The notes: generated from the sequence alone by a model not told the origin. 64,000 nucleotides of DNA from Paenibacillus sp. FSL H7-0326 (GCF_001955535.1 NZ_MPVN01000001.1:186001-250000); one strand, 5' to 3'; numbered from the stretch's first letter, positions 25,919-35,443 are shown. Program-made: numbers and translations.

Positions 25919-26890
25919 TCAGACAGTCACAGATTCTGCAGCCATTAGCTTTTGACTTCGGCGATGTATTGCCAGAAGTGTAATAAACTCCGATACAATG
26001 GTGGCCGCATTCAGAGCCGTTACCCTTGTTGGATCACGGTCAGGCAGCACCTCTACAAGATCACATCCAATGATATTTATTCCAGCAAGTCCTCTCAGCA
26101 TCTGAATCGCTTCATATGTCGTAAATCCCCCGACTTCAGGCGTTCCCGTTCCTGGTGCAAACACAGGATCCAGAAAATCGATGTCAAAGGTCAGGAAGAC
26201 CGGTGTGTCTTTTACTCTGTCCTTGACTCTTTGACATAGCTGCTCCGTCCCCATTCTCTTCACATCATCGGTAGTAAGCAGATCAAAACCAAGGGCACGA
26301 GTTTCTTCATAGTGCGTTAAGCTCGAATGTCCCCGCATTCCCATTTGAATGGATGTCTGAGTATTGATCCAGCCTTCTTTGGCTCCATGATAAAACATAT
26401 TACCATGAGAAAACCTGCGTATTTCATCCATAGGCTCCCAAGCATCCGAATGAGAATCAAAATGAACGAGGCTGATCGGACCATATTGGGCTGCAGCAGC
26501 CTTCACATGAGGATAGGATATGGAGTGGTCACCCCCTAAAATAATAGGAACAATGCCTTTATCATAAATTGGAGCAAGCTGCTCTTGAACGGTTTCATAC
26601 GTCTGTTCAATATAACCAGGATAGATGGAAAGGTCACCATAATCGATTCCTGACAAATACTCACTGCTATCAATTCCTTGGGCCGGATTCGTTGTCCGGA
26701 TTCGCTGTGACATTTCCCGTATTGCTGACGGACCAAATCTTGTGCCTACTGCATAACCGGCTCCCGTATCAAATGGATTTCCGATAATAGCATAATCGAC
26801 ATGATCCAATGTCTTGATATGCGGAAGATGCATAAAGGTACGAATTCCTCCAAAAGCAGGTTTGCCTTTCTCTGTTAAAGGTCGATACAT
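25919..26890 (-). CDS. Second ureohydrolase (agmatinase/arginase family)
   Basis: A 323-residue paralogue of the ureohydrolase at 23937-24938. Metal ligands are His122 (GGDHS), Asp145/His147/Asp149 (HFDSHSD) and Asp236/Asp238 (TFDIDFLDP). The start is ATG 26890, with AAGGAG 8 bases upstream. The two proteins agree over most of their length but differ just after the HSD motif (TGRSKHPERMW versus AWEPMDEIRRF), a loop near the active site. They could therefore use different substrates or form a mixed oligomer. The gene is monocistronic with its own promoter and leader. Confidence 0.9.
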   Translation of the reverse strand: MYRPLTEKGKPAFGGIRTFMHLPHIKTLDHVDYAIIGNPFDTGAGYAVGTRFGPSAIREMSQRIRTTNPAQGIDSSEYLSGIDYGDLSIYPGYIEQTYETVQEQLAPIYDKGIVPIILGGDHSISYPHVKAAAAQYGPISLVHFDSHSDAWEPMDEIRRFSHGNMFYHGAKEGWINTQTSIQMGMRGHSSLTHYEETRALGFDLLTTDDVKRMGTEQLCQRVKDRVKDTPVFLTFDIDFLDPVFAPGTGTPEVGGFTTYEAIQMLRGLAGINIIGCDLVEVLPDRDPTRVTALNAATIVSEFITLLAIHRRSQKLMAAESVTV

Positions 26891-27040
26891 GTACAACACT
26901 CCTTAGAATGATTTAAAAATGCATAAAGTAAACAGAAAGAGCCGCTCCCTTATCTTCTTAGATAAGCAAGCGGCTCTATTGCCGATCAAGTAGTCACCCG
27001 TCTTGGAAAGACTACCTGAGATATGCATTTGTTGTGTATG
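26891..27040 (-). ncRNA. Leader RNA B: conserved hairpin plus overlapping terminator upstream of the second ureohydrolase
   Basis: The leader is about 145 bases long. Hairpin P1 pairs CAGGTAGTC with GACTACTTG (26987-27018 in plus coordinates) around a loop holding CC-AAGACG-GG. Two bases later CGGC-AATAGA-GCCG (26971-26984) forms a stem with a six-base loop that overlaps the left arm of the terminator. The order of parts matches leader A. Whether it is read by the ANTAR protein or is a riboswitch (for example of a guanidine class) cannot be decided from two copies. Confidence 0.65.
26935..26980 (-). terminator. Leader terminator B
   Basis: On the minus strand AGAGCCGCT pairs with AGCGGCTCT, and CTTATCT/AGATAAG extends the stem around AAGA. 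TTTCTGTTT follows. It stands between promoter and gene. Confidence 0.88.
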
Positions 27041-27041
27041 T

Positions 27042-27070
27042 AATATAGCAAACAATGGAAAAATGGTCAA
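27042..27070 (-). promoter_or_regulatory. Sigma-A promoter of the second ureohydrolase
   Basis: On the minus strand TTGACC (27065-27070) and TATATT (27042-27047) are separated by 17 bases. The spacing is the same as in the promoter of leader A. Confidence 0.82.
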
Positions 27071-27181
27071 GCTGCCAACTAAATTATGCATCTAAAGAAC
27101 CAACCCGTCTATAAGCCTTCACACAGTTGATAAATCTCTTCCTTATTGCACAAATCTCGTCCCCATCTTATCATATTGTAT

Positions 27182-27258
27182 AAAAAAATCCCTCAACAGC
27201 ATGGAATATCGTTCATGATCAACAGGATCAGTCCGACTCATGTTAACTATCGAGGGAT
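27182..27258 (-). terminator. Long structured hairpin downstream of catalase
   Basis: ATCCCTC (27188-27194) pairs with GAGGGAT (27252-27258) and a seven-T run follows on the minus strand. The roughly 57-base loop can fold further, with GTT/AAC and CATGA/TCATG pairs. It lies about 95 bases after the catalase stop codon and probably ends that transcript. Confidence 0.6.
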
Positions 27259-27349
27259 ATTTTATCAGACATAAGAATACTTGGGCCTATGTACTTTATC
27301 CGCCGAAATAGAAGATCTTCTCAGCAGACTAGCTCACCGCAAGCCATTC

Positions 27350-28963
27350 TTAATAAGGATCCTGCTCGTGTCCTTTTTGAATTGCTTCATTCACTGCCTC
27401 AGGTGCATCATCGGCTCCAAGCGGATGTGTTTGTGCAACACTGTTATTGTCACCCATCATTTTGCTCTTCTCTGCAATGCCTTCTCTCAAGCGGCGTCCA
27501 TAGTCATCATCGGCCTGCTCTGCAAGAGCAATCATTTTATCTTGAATGTCCTTCGGGCAGATGGCAAGATCGTTCACCATGTTGTTGATCAGCTCATCCT
27601 TTTCCCATTGTTCAAAATCACGGTAGGTTTGACCTGCCTGCTTCGTATTGTCATTGCGGTCTATGGACTCTCGGACAAGATTGCCTTCGACATACGGGGT
27701 GTACTCTTTTCCTGTCTGCTCTGCTTCTGTAAGTCCGCCCATACTGGATGGTTCGTAATTGACATGCAGATTCTGCCCCGGTGCCTTGTCGTTATAATAA
27801 CGAAGCTGACCGCCCTCCTGGTTGGTTGCAACACGCTTCTTCGCGGCATTGATCGGCAGCTGCAAATAGTTCGCACCTACACGATAGCGCTGTGTATCCG
27901 AATAGGAGAAGGTGCGACCCTGCAGCATTTTGTCATCCGAGAAATCAAGTCCATCGACCAGTACTCCTGTACCAAAAGCAGACTGCTCTACTTCATTGAA
28001 ATAGTTCTCAGGAGACTTGTTCAGCACCATGCGTCCAACCTTCTTCCATGGGAACTGATCATTCGGCCACAGCTTTGTGTCATCCAGCGGATCAAAATCG
28101 AGCTCTTCATTCGGACCATCCTCCATGATCTGCACGAACAACTCCCATTCCGGGTAGTCACCACTCTCGATAGCCTCATACAAGTCCTGCGTCGCATGGT
28201 TGAAGTTCTTCCCTTGAATCTCTTCTGCTTCCTTTACAGTGAGGTTCTTAATGCCTTGCTTGGGTTCCCAATGATATTTGACAAGCACTGCTTTTCCTTC
28301 TTGATTGACCCATTTGTATGTGTTTACTCCCGAGCCCTGCATCATTCGGTAGTTCGCTGGAATGCCCCATGGAGAATAGACAAATGTAACCATATGAAAG
28401 GATTCCGGCGAATTGGCACAGAAATCAAAGAACCGTCTCGCGTCCTGAATATTGGTCACTGGATCTGGACGGAACGCATGAATCATATCAGGGAACTTCA
28501 TTGCATCCCGGATAAAGAAAATTTTGAGATTGTTGCCAACGAGATCCCAGTTGCCGTCTTCTGTATAAAATTTAACTGCAAATCCGCGCGGGTCACGCAC
28601 CGTTTCCGGAGAGTGCAGGCCGTGTACAACGGTAGAGAAACGCACGAAGACGGGTGTTTGCTTGCCTTTTTCCTGGAACAGCTTGGCACGAGTGTACTTG
28701 GATATCGGCTCATCCCCGCATGTTCCATAGGCTTCAAAGTAACCATGAGCTCCTGCTCCTCTGGCATGTACAATGCGTTCGGGCACCTTTTCCCGGTCAA
28801 AATGGCTTATTTTTTCGATAAAATCGTAGTTTTCCAGAGTTGCAGGCCCCCGATTGCTGACCGTTCTAATATTCTGATTGTTTGTAATCGGATGACCTTG
28901 TCGATTCGTTAAAGTTTGGTCGTCTTCTATGTTCGTTTTCGGATCAGTATTATGCGTATCCAA
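27350..28963 (-). CDS. katA: Monofunctional haem catalase
   Basis: A 537-residue catalase that disproportionates hydrogen peroxide. The distal catalytic His66 is in [11 protein letters not shown], the distal Asn138 in DGNWD, and the haem-ligating Tyr354 in [15 protein letters not shown]. The start is a TTG at 28963 with AAAGTAGGT 7-8 bases upstream, and no in-frame ATG is near. The symbol is used in the generic sense because paralogues cannot be separated here. A possible sigma-B-type promoter lies at 29004-29028. Confidence 0.93.
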   Translation of the reverse strand: MDTHNTDPKTNIEDDQTLTNRQGHPITNNQNIRTVSNRGPATLENYDFIEKISHFDREKVPERIVHARGAGAHGYFEAYGTCGDEPISKYTRAKLFQEKGKQTPVFVRFSTVVHGLHSPETVRDPRGFAVKFYTEDGNWDLVGNNLKIFFIRDAMKFPDMIHAFRPDPVTNIQDARRFFDFCANSPESFHMVTFVYSPWGIPANYRMMQGSGVNTYKWVNQEGKAVLVKYHWEPKQGIKNLTVKEAEEIQGKNFNHATQDLYEAIESGDYPEWELFVQIMEDGPNEELDFDPLDDTKLWPNDQFPWKKVGRMVLNKSPENYFNEVEQSAFGTGVLVDGLDFSDDKMLQGRTFSYSDTQRYRVGANYLQLPINAAKKRVATNQEGGQLRYYNDKAPGQNLHVNYEPSSMGGLTEAEQTGKEYTPYVEGNLVRESIDRNDNTKQAGQTYRDFEQWEKDELINNMVNDLAICPKDIQDKMIALAEQADDDYGRRLREGIAEKSKMMGDNNSVAQTHPLGADDAPEAVNEAIQKGHEQDPY

Positions 28964-29003
28964 TGCATGTACCTACTTTCCTATAATATGGGTGAGGTCA
29001 AGC

Positions 29004-29028
29004 CTACCCCTTGTATATTTTCCACAAC
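29004..29028 (-). promoter_or_regulatory. Possible sigma-B-type promoter of catalase
   Basis: On the minus strand GTTGTG (29023-29028) and GGGTAG (29004-29009) are 13 bases apart, resembling the GTTT/GGGTAT general-stress pattern. The match is partial, so this is a suggestion only. Confidence 0.3.
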
Positions 29029-29098
29029 TGGAATTTTTATTCTTATATTTGTGTGCATAAAATGATTGCAAAATGTAGACTCATGAAAATTCACATCC

Positions 29099-29136
29099 AA
29101 AAAACCCCTTCCCGGCTGTATCGCCAAAAAGGGGCT
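29099..29136 (-). terminator. Terminator of the SDR gene
   Basis: CCCCTT (29105-29110) pairs with AAGGGG (29129-29134), with GGC/GCC inside, and a T run follows on the minus strand. Confidence 0.8.
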
Positions 29137-29176
29137 TAGATCTAAATCCTTATATATTTTAATAAAGGCTGACCGG

Positions 29177-29932
29177 TTACATCGCACCCATACCGCCGTC
29201 AACGCGATACTGCACACCTGTAATAAATGAGCTCTCATCAGAAGCGAGAAATAGTACGAGATTGGCGATATCACTGGATTCAGCATAACGTCCCAGCGGG
29301 ATAGCCTTGGCCAATGTCTCCTGATCCGTCTGCATTCCCGTTTCGAGGGAGCGCATCATACGTGTATTGACTGGTGAAGGGTGAATGGAGTTTACCCGGA
29401 CATTTTTACTGGCTACCTCAAGTGCGGCTGCTTTGGTCAGTCCCACAACCGCATGCTTCGAGGTAATATAAGGTGTTACTCCAATGCTTCCGCTTAATCC
29501 GGCGACGGATGAAGTGTTGATAACACTTCCATAGCCTTGATTTACAAGCACTTTAAGCACATGCTTCAATCCGAGGAACACACCCCTGACATTCACAGCA
29601 ATAACCTTATCGAAATCCTGAACCTCTTGTTCCATGATCGGCGCAACCTTACCTTCGATCCCGGCATTATTAAAGAAAATATCAATTTTGCCAAATTGAT
29701 CCACGGTCGCTTTTACATACTTCTCCACATCTGCTTCATTCGATACATCTGCTTGGATAGCAACAATTTCACCGTGTGATGACAATTCCGACTTCACCGT
29801 ATCGAGGGCATCCTGCACGAGGTCTACAATAACCACCTTCGCGCCTTCCTTCAGAAACCGCTCAGCAGTCACTTTACCGATTCCGCCGGCTCCTCCTGTA
29901 ATGATCGCAACTTTGTCTGTTAGTGTAGCCAT
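29177..29932 (-). CDS. Short-chain dehydrogenase/reductase
   Basis: A 251-residue classical SDR. The Rossmann motif TGGAGGIG is at 12-19 and NNAG lies near residue 90. The catalytic Ser is in NTSSVAG (about 138-144), with Tyr and Lys in YITSK (about 156-160). The C-terminal segment ends VDGGMGAM. It is most like glucose 1-dehydrogenase or 3-oxoacyl-ACP reductase relatives, and the substrate is undefined. It is a single gene with AGGAG upstream of the ATG. Confidence 0.9.
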   Translation of the reverse strand: MATLTDKVAIITGGAGGIGKVTAERFLKEGAKVVIVDLVQDALDTVKSELSSHGEIVAIQADVSNEADVEKYVKATVDQFGKIDIFFNNAGIEGKVAPIMEQEVQDFDKVIAVNVRGVFLGLKHVLKVLVNQGYGSVINTSSVAGLSGSIGVTPYITSKHAVVGLTKAAALEVASKNVRVNSIHPSPVNTRMMRSLETGMQTDQETLAKAIPLGRYAESSDIANLVLFLASDESSFITGVQYRVDGGMGAM

Positions 29933-30036
29933 TTCGCATGTCTCCTGTCATTTATATTCTGGGTTATAACTCGACCTAAGTAATTTACCCAATTGACAGA
30001 AAAATACGAGGTTCTAGAGAATTAATGGACGATTAC

Positions 30037-31122
30037 CTATCTGCTTGACCACGGCATAATTTCAGTGATGACCTCTTGACCTTCCTTGATTGATCTCTTC
30101 ATCATCATGGATAAATAATGATCCTGTGCTGCCTTTGCAAAATTATAGAATGAAGGTCCCAAATCTAACGCATAGAGGCCCATCTTATACATGCTTGTCG
30201 CAACAGCAATCTCATCGTCCGACAGCCTTCCGCTTTCGAATCGATTCTCATAGATCATCTCCGATTCAAATTGGATTCCCCGGTGCGCGTATCCTTCCAG
30301 ATTTCCTCCGTGTCCTGTATCTATTCTTCTTAAGCGGGATGTGACGGGCGTTCTGAAATCCTTCAGATAAGAAACCTCGTCATTGACAATTTCTCCACGC
30401 TCCCCGCGAACCAAGATCCGATTCCCCCGAATCCAAGAGAAGTACTGAACATTGGAAAAATCAAACACCGCGGTCTTCTCTCCAAATTGAAATACTGCCA
30501 ATTCCTGAATGGACTCAACGATCTCTTCGTTTTCAGGCAAGCCCTGTCTGCCCGGTCCTTTCACAATGGGACTTGTAAATTGATGTCCTGTAATACTCGC
30601 CTTCTCATACCCGGCCCCCAGCAATTCTCTGATCAGGCTTATTCCATGATATCCATGTGCAGCTGATACTTGAACATGAGAGACCTCACCAAGAATACCG
30701 GACCGGGCAAGACGAATTCTGGCCGCATGCATCGGCTGATACAAGTACTGCTCTGCGACTTCCACCTTAGCATTTGCGGGCAGCTCCTGATGCAGCTTCA
30801 ATAGTCCGTCCATATCTGGAGCTGGAGGCGTCTCGGCGAGTACAGGTATTCCCTGCTTGCTCAGCTCAGCTATGTAATTCGGATTGGCATCCCATGGTAC
30901 AGAAATAATCGCATACGAATAGTCCCGGTTCTCCAGGAATTGATCCAATGTTGTTACGGTCTTTATTCCCCATTTCTTCTGAAATAGGTCAGCCTTAGCC
31001 CCATTTCGAACCAACACTCTGCTTACTTCAAATAGATCCGGCAGCATTGCGGCCACACGCATAAAAAATTCAGCTCTCCAGCCAGCCCCAATTACTGAGA
31101 ATACGATTTTATTTTTATCCAT
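30037..31122 (-). CDS. Gfo/Idh/MocA family oxidoreductase
   Basis: A 361-residue NAD(P)-dependent oxidoreductase. The N-terminal Rossmann fold starts with VIGAGWRAEFF (about 10-20). The AETPPAPD segment near 97-104 takes the place of the usual EKP motif, so the common EKP lysine is not obvious. The C-terminal domain covers about 125-361. Family members oxidise sugars, inositols or related compounds. It stands alone, and the changed EKP region leaves activity uncertain. Confidence 0.82.
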   Translation of the reverse strand: MDKNKIVFSVIGAGWRAEFFMRVAAMLPDLFEVSRVLVRNGAKADLFQKKWGIKTVTTLDQFLENRDYSYAIISVPWDANPNYIAELSKQGIPVLAETPPAPDMDGLLKLHQELPANAKVEVAEQYLYQPMHAARIRLARSGILGEVSHVQVSAAHGYHGISLIRELLGAGYEKASITGHQFTSPIVKGPGRQGLPENEEIVESIQELAVFQFGEKTAVFDFSNVQYFSWIRGNRILVRGERGEIVNDEVSYLKDFRTPVTSRLRRIDTGHGGNLEGYAHRGIQFESEMIYENRFESGRLSDDEIAVATSMYKMGLYALDLGPSFYNFAKAAQDHYLSMMMKRSIKEGQEVITEIMPWSSR

Positions 31123-31207
31123 CTCTCATCCTCAACCTTCCATTTCATATCATCCTATTTATAACACATCGCCCTAGGGGCTGACTCAATTTCTGGATTG
31201 GACACGC

Positions 31208-31238
31208 AAAAAAACAGCGGACTAATACATCCGCCGTT
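31208..31238 (-). terminator. Terminator of the amidase gene
   Basis: AACAGCGGA pairs with TCCGCCGTT with one mismatch, and the A run at 31208-31214 gives T residues on the minus strand. Confidence 0.8.
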
Positions 31239-31257
31239 CGATAATGTTAACCGATCT

Positions 31258-33210
31258 TTATGGAGTTAAGACAGGAGCCGTACGATGCTGGGTGTTCTGT
31301 TCGTAGGAGTAGGCAAGCTTGATCAATGTCGGTTCACTGAAAGGTCTTCCGATGAAATCCAACCCAACCGGCATGTTGTCAGAGGCTCTGAAGCCAGCCG
31401 GAACCGTTATTGTCGGGTAACCTGTAAAGGAGCTGAGCTTAAAGCCATCGCCGATGGTTTGCTCATCCCCGATCTTTGAAATCGGGTTTGCGGAAGTAGG
31501 AAAAATAAGAGCATCCAGATCATAATCCGCCATCATCTTAAGTACGGCATCCTGTGCTAATTGGGTACGATGAAGAACAATATCTTTGTATGACTCATCC
31601 TCAAGGGATTCCCGATTGTTGCGCTCAATAAGCTGTGTCTTTACCGATTCATCGTATAAGCCGGATTCGATGATCGCTGCAAGATCCTCATATGCCCGTT
31701 CTTCTCCCAGCGATTCGAGATAATCATTAAACTGAAATTTGAATTCCCAGCCGCTAAGACTGGCATAACTGTTGATCTGTTTAAAGTTAGGGATCTCAAC
31801 ATGATCAATGAGTACAGCACCTTGGTCTTTCATGTCCTGAATTGCCTCATCCATCACATCATTGATATCTGGATCCGAGCCAAACACTTCACGGACAATA
31901 CCAATTCTGGCCCCGTTTAATCCTGCTGGGTCCAAATAATGCAGATATGACTCCGGAATGCGGTCCACACTTGCTGCTGTAGTCACATCATCAGGGTCAT
32001 AGCCTACTGTTGCGTCAAGAATTGCAGCTGCGTCAGCAACGGTTCTAGCAATCGGCCCTCCAGTATCCTGTGTCAATGCTAATGGCATGATTCCGTCTCT
32101 ACTCGACAAACCAATGGTGGGACGAATTCCGACCAGATTGTTAAATGAAGACGGCACTCGAATAGAACCGCCGGTATCACTGCCCATTCCTGCTGCGGCA
32201 AAGCTCGCCGCAATCGATGCCCCCGTCCCGCCACTTGAGCCTCCAGGCACTTTGGATACATTATACGGATTTAGCGTCTGACCAGACACCGAGCTTACTG
32301 TTGTATATCCAAATGCAAATTCGTGCAAATTGGACTTCGCTAGTATGATTGCCCCGGCTTCTTTCAGCTTCTCTACTTGATATGCATCATCCAATGGAAC
32401 ACTTTCTTTTAATGCTAATGAACCTCCCGTAGTTGGCATGTCCGCTGTATCGAAATTATCTTTTAAAATGACAGGTATTCCATGAAGGGCACCTCTTGAT
32501 CCACTCTTCCCACGCTCGGCATCCAGCTCCTTAGCCAGCTCGTCCGCCTGCTCATTAAGGGAAATAATTGAGTTAAGCTTCGGGCCCTGTACATCGTATT
32601 TCTCGATACGTTCCAGATACATATCCACCAGCTCTGCGGAGGTAACTCTTCCCGAAGTCATTGCTTTCTGCAAATCCGAGATGGATGCCTCTACGACACT
32701 CACCGGCTGTAAATATTGATAGACCCTGAGAGCAACAACTGCTGCATCCCCTTTGGTAAGGGGTTTACCATAACCATATGTATGTTCCGCAATCCCCTTC
32801 ATCACGCCGGCCGTCGTGATTACACCAATTGAGCTTGCATAAGGACTATTGATCGGAATGTCCTGATACAGCATTTCTTCAACATAAGGCACATCAATTA
32901 TTTCATCCAGCAAGAGAGCTGCCACTTCTCTCTTGATCTGATCCGAATGCGTAATTTCCGTAATAAGACGCTCAGCGCCGGCTTCCTTGGCCGCCAGATT
33001 AATGAGCTCCGCAAACTGTTCGGTACTGATGGACTTGTGTCGTTCAGTTTCCACTGTCCATTCACTCGGAGCCCAATTCAGTTCCATAAATTCAGACCAT
33101 TCCGTGCTGACAGGTGCTGCAACCGCTCTCTCGCCAGAAAAACCGGCTACTGGAAGCAGCAGCCCTCCAGCCAAGAGCACACTCATAATTTGCATTTTGC
33201 TATTTCTCAT
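31258..33210 (-). CDS. Secreted amidase-signature hydrolase with N-terminal SLH-like region
   Basis: A 650-residue exported protein with a signal peptide ending near AVAAP (about 30-33). The region to about residue 165 includes an S-layer-homology-like motif (ITTAGVMKGIAEHTYGYGKPLTKGDAAVVALRVYQ in two parts). The amidase-signature enzyme follows (about 175-650), with catalytic Lys250 (VILKDN), the cis-Ser in PGGSSGG (about 326) and nucleophile Ser349 (SDTGGSIRVP). The start at ATG 33210 has GAGGG 8 bases upstream. Amidases of this type hydrolyse amides, and export with a wall-binding part is unusual for the family. Confidence 0.87.
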   Translation of the reverse strand: MRNSKMQIMSVLLAGGLLLPVAGFSGERAVAAPVSTEWSEFMELNWAPSEWTVETERHKSISTEQFAELINLAAKEAGAERLITEITHSDQIKREVAALLLDEIIDVPYVEEMLYQDIPINSPYASSIGVITTAGVMKGIAEHTYGYGKPLTKGDAAVVALRVYQYLQPVSVVEASISDLQKAMTSGRVTSAELVDMYLERIEKYDVQGPKLNSIISLNEQADELAKELDAERGKSGSRGALHGIPVILKDNFDTADMPTTGGSLALKESVPLDDAYQVEKLKEAGAIILAKSNLHEFAFGYTTVSSVSGQTLNPYNVSKVPGGSSGGTGASIAASFAAAGMGSDTGGSIRVPSSFNNLVGIRPTIGLSSRDGIMPLALTQDTGGPIARTVADAAAILDATVGYDPDDVTTAASVDRIPESYLHYLDPAGLNGARIGIVREVFGSDPDINDVMDEAIQDMKDQGAVLIDHVEIPNFKQINSYASLSGWEFKFQFNDYLESLGEERAYEDLAAIIESGLYDESVKTQLIERNNRESLEDESYKDIVLHRTQLAQDAVLKMMADYDLDALIFPTSANPISKIGDEQTIGDGFKLSSFTGYPTITVPAGFRASDNMPVGLDFIGRPFSEPTLIKLAYSYEQNTQHRTAPVLTP

Positions 33211-33376
33211 ACTCCATTCCCTCGCCCTCATTCTATTAATGTTATCTAAACTAACATATAATAGAATAAGAGACTTGTAAATAAGGGAATTCGAACATTA
33301 TTTTAGCTATTCGTACGTAAATCGGATTAAAAAATACAAAAATCGCACTTTCACACGTAAGGTTTACTCACATTAT

Positions 33377-34234
33377 TTAAATCATTTCCAGAGGCACTTT
33401 ATGATCGGGCTTCGGAAATGCTATATCCAGCTCGTTGAGATCTTCCTCCGTTAGCTCCACCTCATACACAGCAGCATTTTGTTTTACATGCTCCTCCTTA
33501 GAGGATTTAGGGATAGCGAGCACTTGACCGTTCCGAATACTCCAAGCAAGCATTAACTGCAGCGGAGTTATATTATGTTTCTCTGCAACTGACATTACAG
33601 TCTCATTGCCAATAATTTCACGACGCAGTGTACCTCCCTGTGCAAGCGGAGAATAGGCCATAATTGGGATCTGATGCTCCGCCTGCCATGGCATGAGATC
33701 AACCTCAATCCCTCTCGAGCCAAGGTGATACAGTACCTGATTAACCGCACAATTACTGCCTTTAGATACAGATACCAGCTCTTCCATATCTTCTGTATCC
33801 AGATTGGAAACGCCCCAACGCGCGATTTTGCCGTCCTGAACAAGCTTCTCCATACCTTCTACTGTTTCGGCCAGCGGTACGTCTCCTCTCCAGTGAAGCA
33901 AATACAAATCCAAATGGTCTGTCTTCAGTCTGCGCAGGCTCTGCTCACAGCGGGTAATGATCCGGTTTCGTCCTGCATTATGAGGATATACTTTAGAGAC
34001 AAGGAATACTTCTTCCCTAATACCATGGATCGCTTCTCCCACAAGTGATTCGGACAAGCCCTCGCCATACATTTCTGCGGTATCAATAACATGCATGCCC
34101 AGCTCAACACCAAGGCGAAGTGCAGCAATCTCTTCATTTCGTACGGAAGGATCATCTCCCATGCGCCAGGTTCCTTGTCCAATTGCGGGAAGCACGGTGC
34201 CATCTGCCAGCTTAATTGTATTTCTCTTGATCAT
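33377..34234 (-). CDS. Aldo/keto reductase
   Basis: A 285-residue NADPH-dependent reductase of the AKR fold. The tetrad is seen as Asp and Tyr in DTAEMYGEG (about 51-59), Lys in VSKVYP (about 79-84) and His in LLHWRG (about 112-117). The NADPH-binding segment IPKSSKEEHVKQN lies near 240. It resembles the YtbE/YvgN group. It is divergent from the radical SAM gene, with AAGGAG upstream of the ATG. Confidence 0.9.
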   Translation of the reverse strand: MIKRNTIKLADGTVLPAIGQGTWRMGDDPSVRNEEIAALRLGVELGMHVIDTAEMYGEGLSESLVGEAIHGIREEVFLVSKVYPHNAGRNRIITRCEQSLRRLKTDHLDLYLLHWRGDVPLAETVEGMEKLVQDGKIARWGVSNLDTEDMEELVSVSKGSNCAVNQVLYHLGSRGIEVDLMPWQAEHQIPIMAYSPLAQGGTLRREIIGNETVMSVAEKHNITPLQLMLAWSIRNGQVLAIPKSSKEEHVKQNAAVYEVELTEEDLNELDIAFPKPDHKVPLEMI

Positions 34235-34436
34235 GATTACATCTCCTTTTTATGCTGTAATATTACATTTAATGAATTAGGTAATTGCTGGATTATCCGG
34301 CTACGAATGTTATACCCGAATCTGATATCTCATAATCGAACGATGTTACATTCAGGCGACCAATAAGAATATATGTTCCCATATAGCCTTTCATGTATTA
34401 TAATAGAATCTGTTCTATCAGAATAGAGGTGTATCT

Positions 34437-35264
34437 ATGTCCAAAAGAGATATTCAGTATTTATATAAAAATCCAAAGTCACTGATGAATAAAGGAACTG
34501 GATTCCTGTCTGGCTACACCCATACGTTGAATCCATATACCGGGTGTTCGTTTGGATGCTCGTATTGCTACGTCCGCCGGATGCCTGTCTCTCTATTTCG
34601 CGGGTCGGAATGGGGAACTTGGGTAGATGTGAAGCAGGAAGCGTCAACCGTATTCCTTAAGGAATTAAAGCGTGCCACAGCTAAGGGGCCGGTTACGATC
34701 TTTATGTCTTCCAGTACAGATCCTTATCAGCCCATCGAATATAAAGAGCAGATTACTCGTTCCCTGCTGGAAGCAATGTGCGAATCTCCTCCGGATTTTA
34801 TACTGGTACAAACCAGAAGCCCTCTCGTCACTAGGGATATCGATTTATTCACAGCACTGGGTGACAGGGTGCGTGTCAGTATTACGATCGAAACCGATCT
34901 GGATGAGGTCAGAAAACATTTTTCTCCCTCTGCTCCTCCTATTGCTGCCCGTATAAAGGCACTGCAGAAATTAACAGAGGCAGGCATTCCGACTCAAGCA
35001 GCGATCGCTCCGATTCTGCCAAGCAGTGAGGCTTTTGCCTCCAAGCTTAGTCATGCCACCAACCGCGTTACCATTGATGATTATTTCATGGGAGATGGCA
35101 GCGGCGGTAAAAGAACAAGGCAGCTGGGGATGGATGCTTTATATGATGAGATAGACTCATCAGCATGGTATGACTCCGCTGCATATCAAATCGTCCTTTC
35201 TCGGATGCGAAGCGTTTTTCCGGAAGATCGGGTATATATTAGTCAAGAGGGCTTTGAGCCTTAA
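34437..35264 (+). CDS. Radical SAM protein (SPL-photolyase-like / Rv2578c-like family)
   Basis: A 275-residue radical SAM protein with the cluster motif CSFGCSYCY at about 38-46, preceded by GYTHTLNPYTG. The later segments TIFMSSSTDPYQP (about 83-95) and VSITIETD are shared with the SplB-like group of unknown function. It does not have the length or C-terminus of a spore photoproduct lyase. Start ATG 34437 has AGAGGTG upstream. It is followed by a strong terminator. Confidence 0.85.
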   Translation: MSKRDIQYLYKNPKSLMNKGTGFLSGYTHTLNPYTGCSFGCSYCYVRRMPVSLFRGSEWGTWVDVKQEASTVFLKELKRATAKGPVTIFMSSSTDPYQPIEYKEQITRSLLEAMCESPPDFILVQTRSPLVTRDIDLFTALGDRVRVSITIETDLDEVRKHFSPSAPPIAARIKALQKLTEAGIPTQAAIAPILPSSEAFASKLSHATNRVTIDDYFMGDGSGGKRTRQLGMDALYDEIDSSAWYDSAAYQIVLSRMRSVFPEDRVYISQEGFEP

Positions 35265-35273
35265 GATATATGC

Positions 35274-35319
35274 AAGAAGGTCCTGCACTACTGAATATTC
35301 AGCAGAGCAGGACCTTCTT
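35274..35319 (+). terminator. Terminator of the radical SAM gene
   Basis: AAGAAGGTCCTGC (35274-35286) pairs with GCAGGACCTTCTT (35307-35319), with CTGAATATTCAG inside the loop. Confidence 0.88.
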
Positions 35320-35443
35320 ATTATTCATCAAGCAAAATATTGTTCGCCCTGTTACTTCACATTACTTCACAACAAGGACAGGACAATGCACATTCTTCAC
35401 TACTTTATGACTTACACTTCCAAGCACCATAAGAATATCTGTT

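Noticed and set aside
27281..28912. Long plus-strand open frame (about 543 codons) antisense to the catalase gene
   Set aside because: It is the shadow of a strongly conserved catalase on the opposite strand. It has no ribosome site and no recognisable family.
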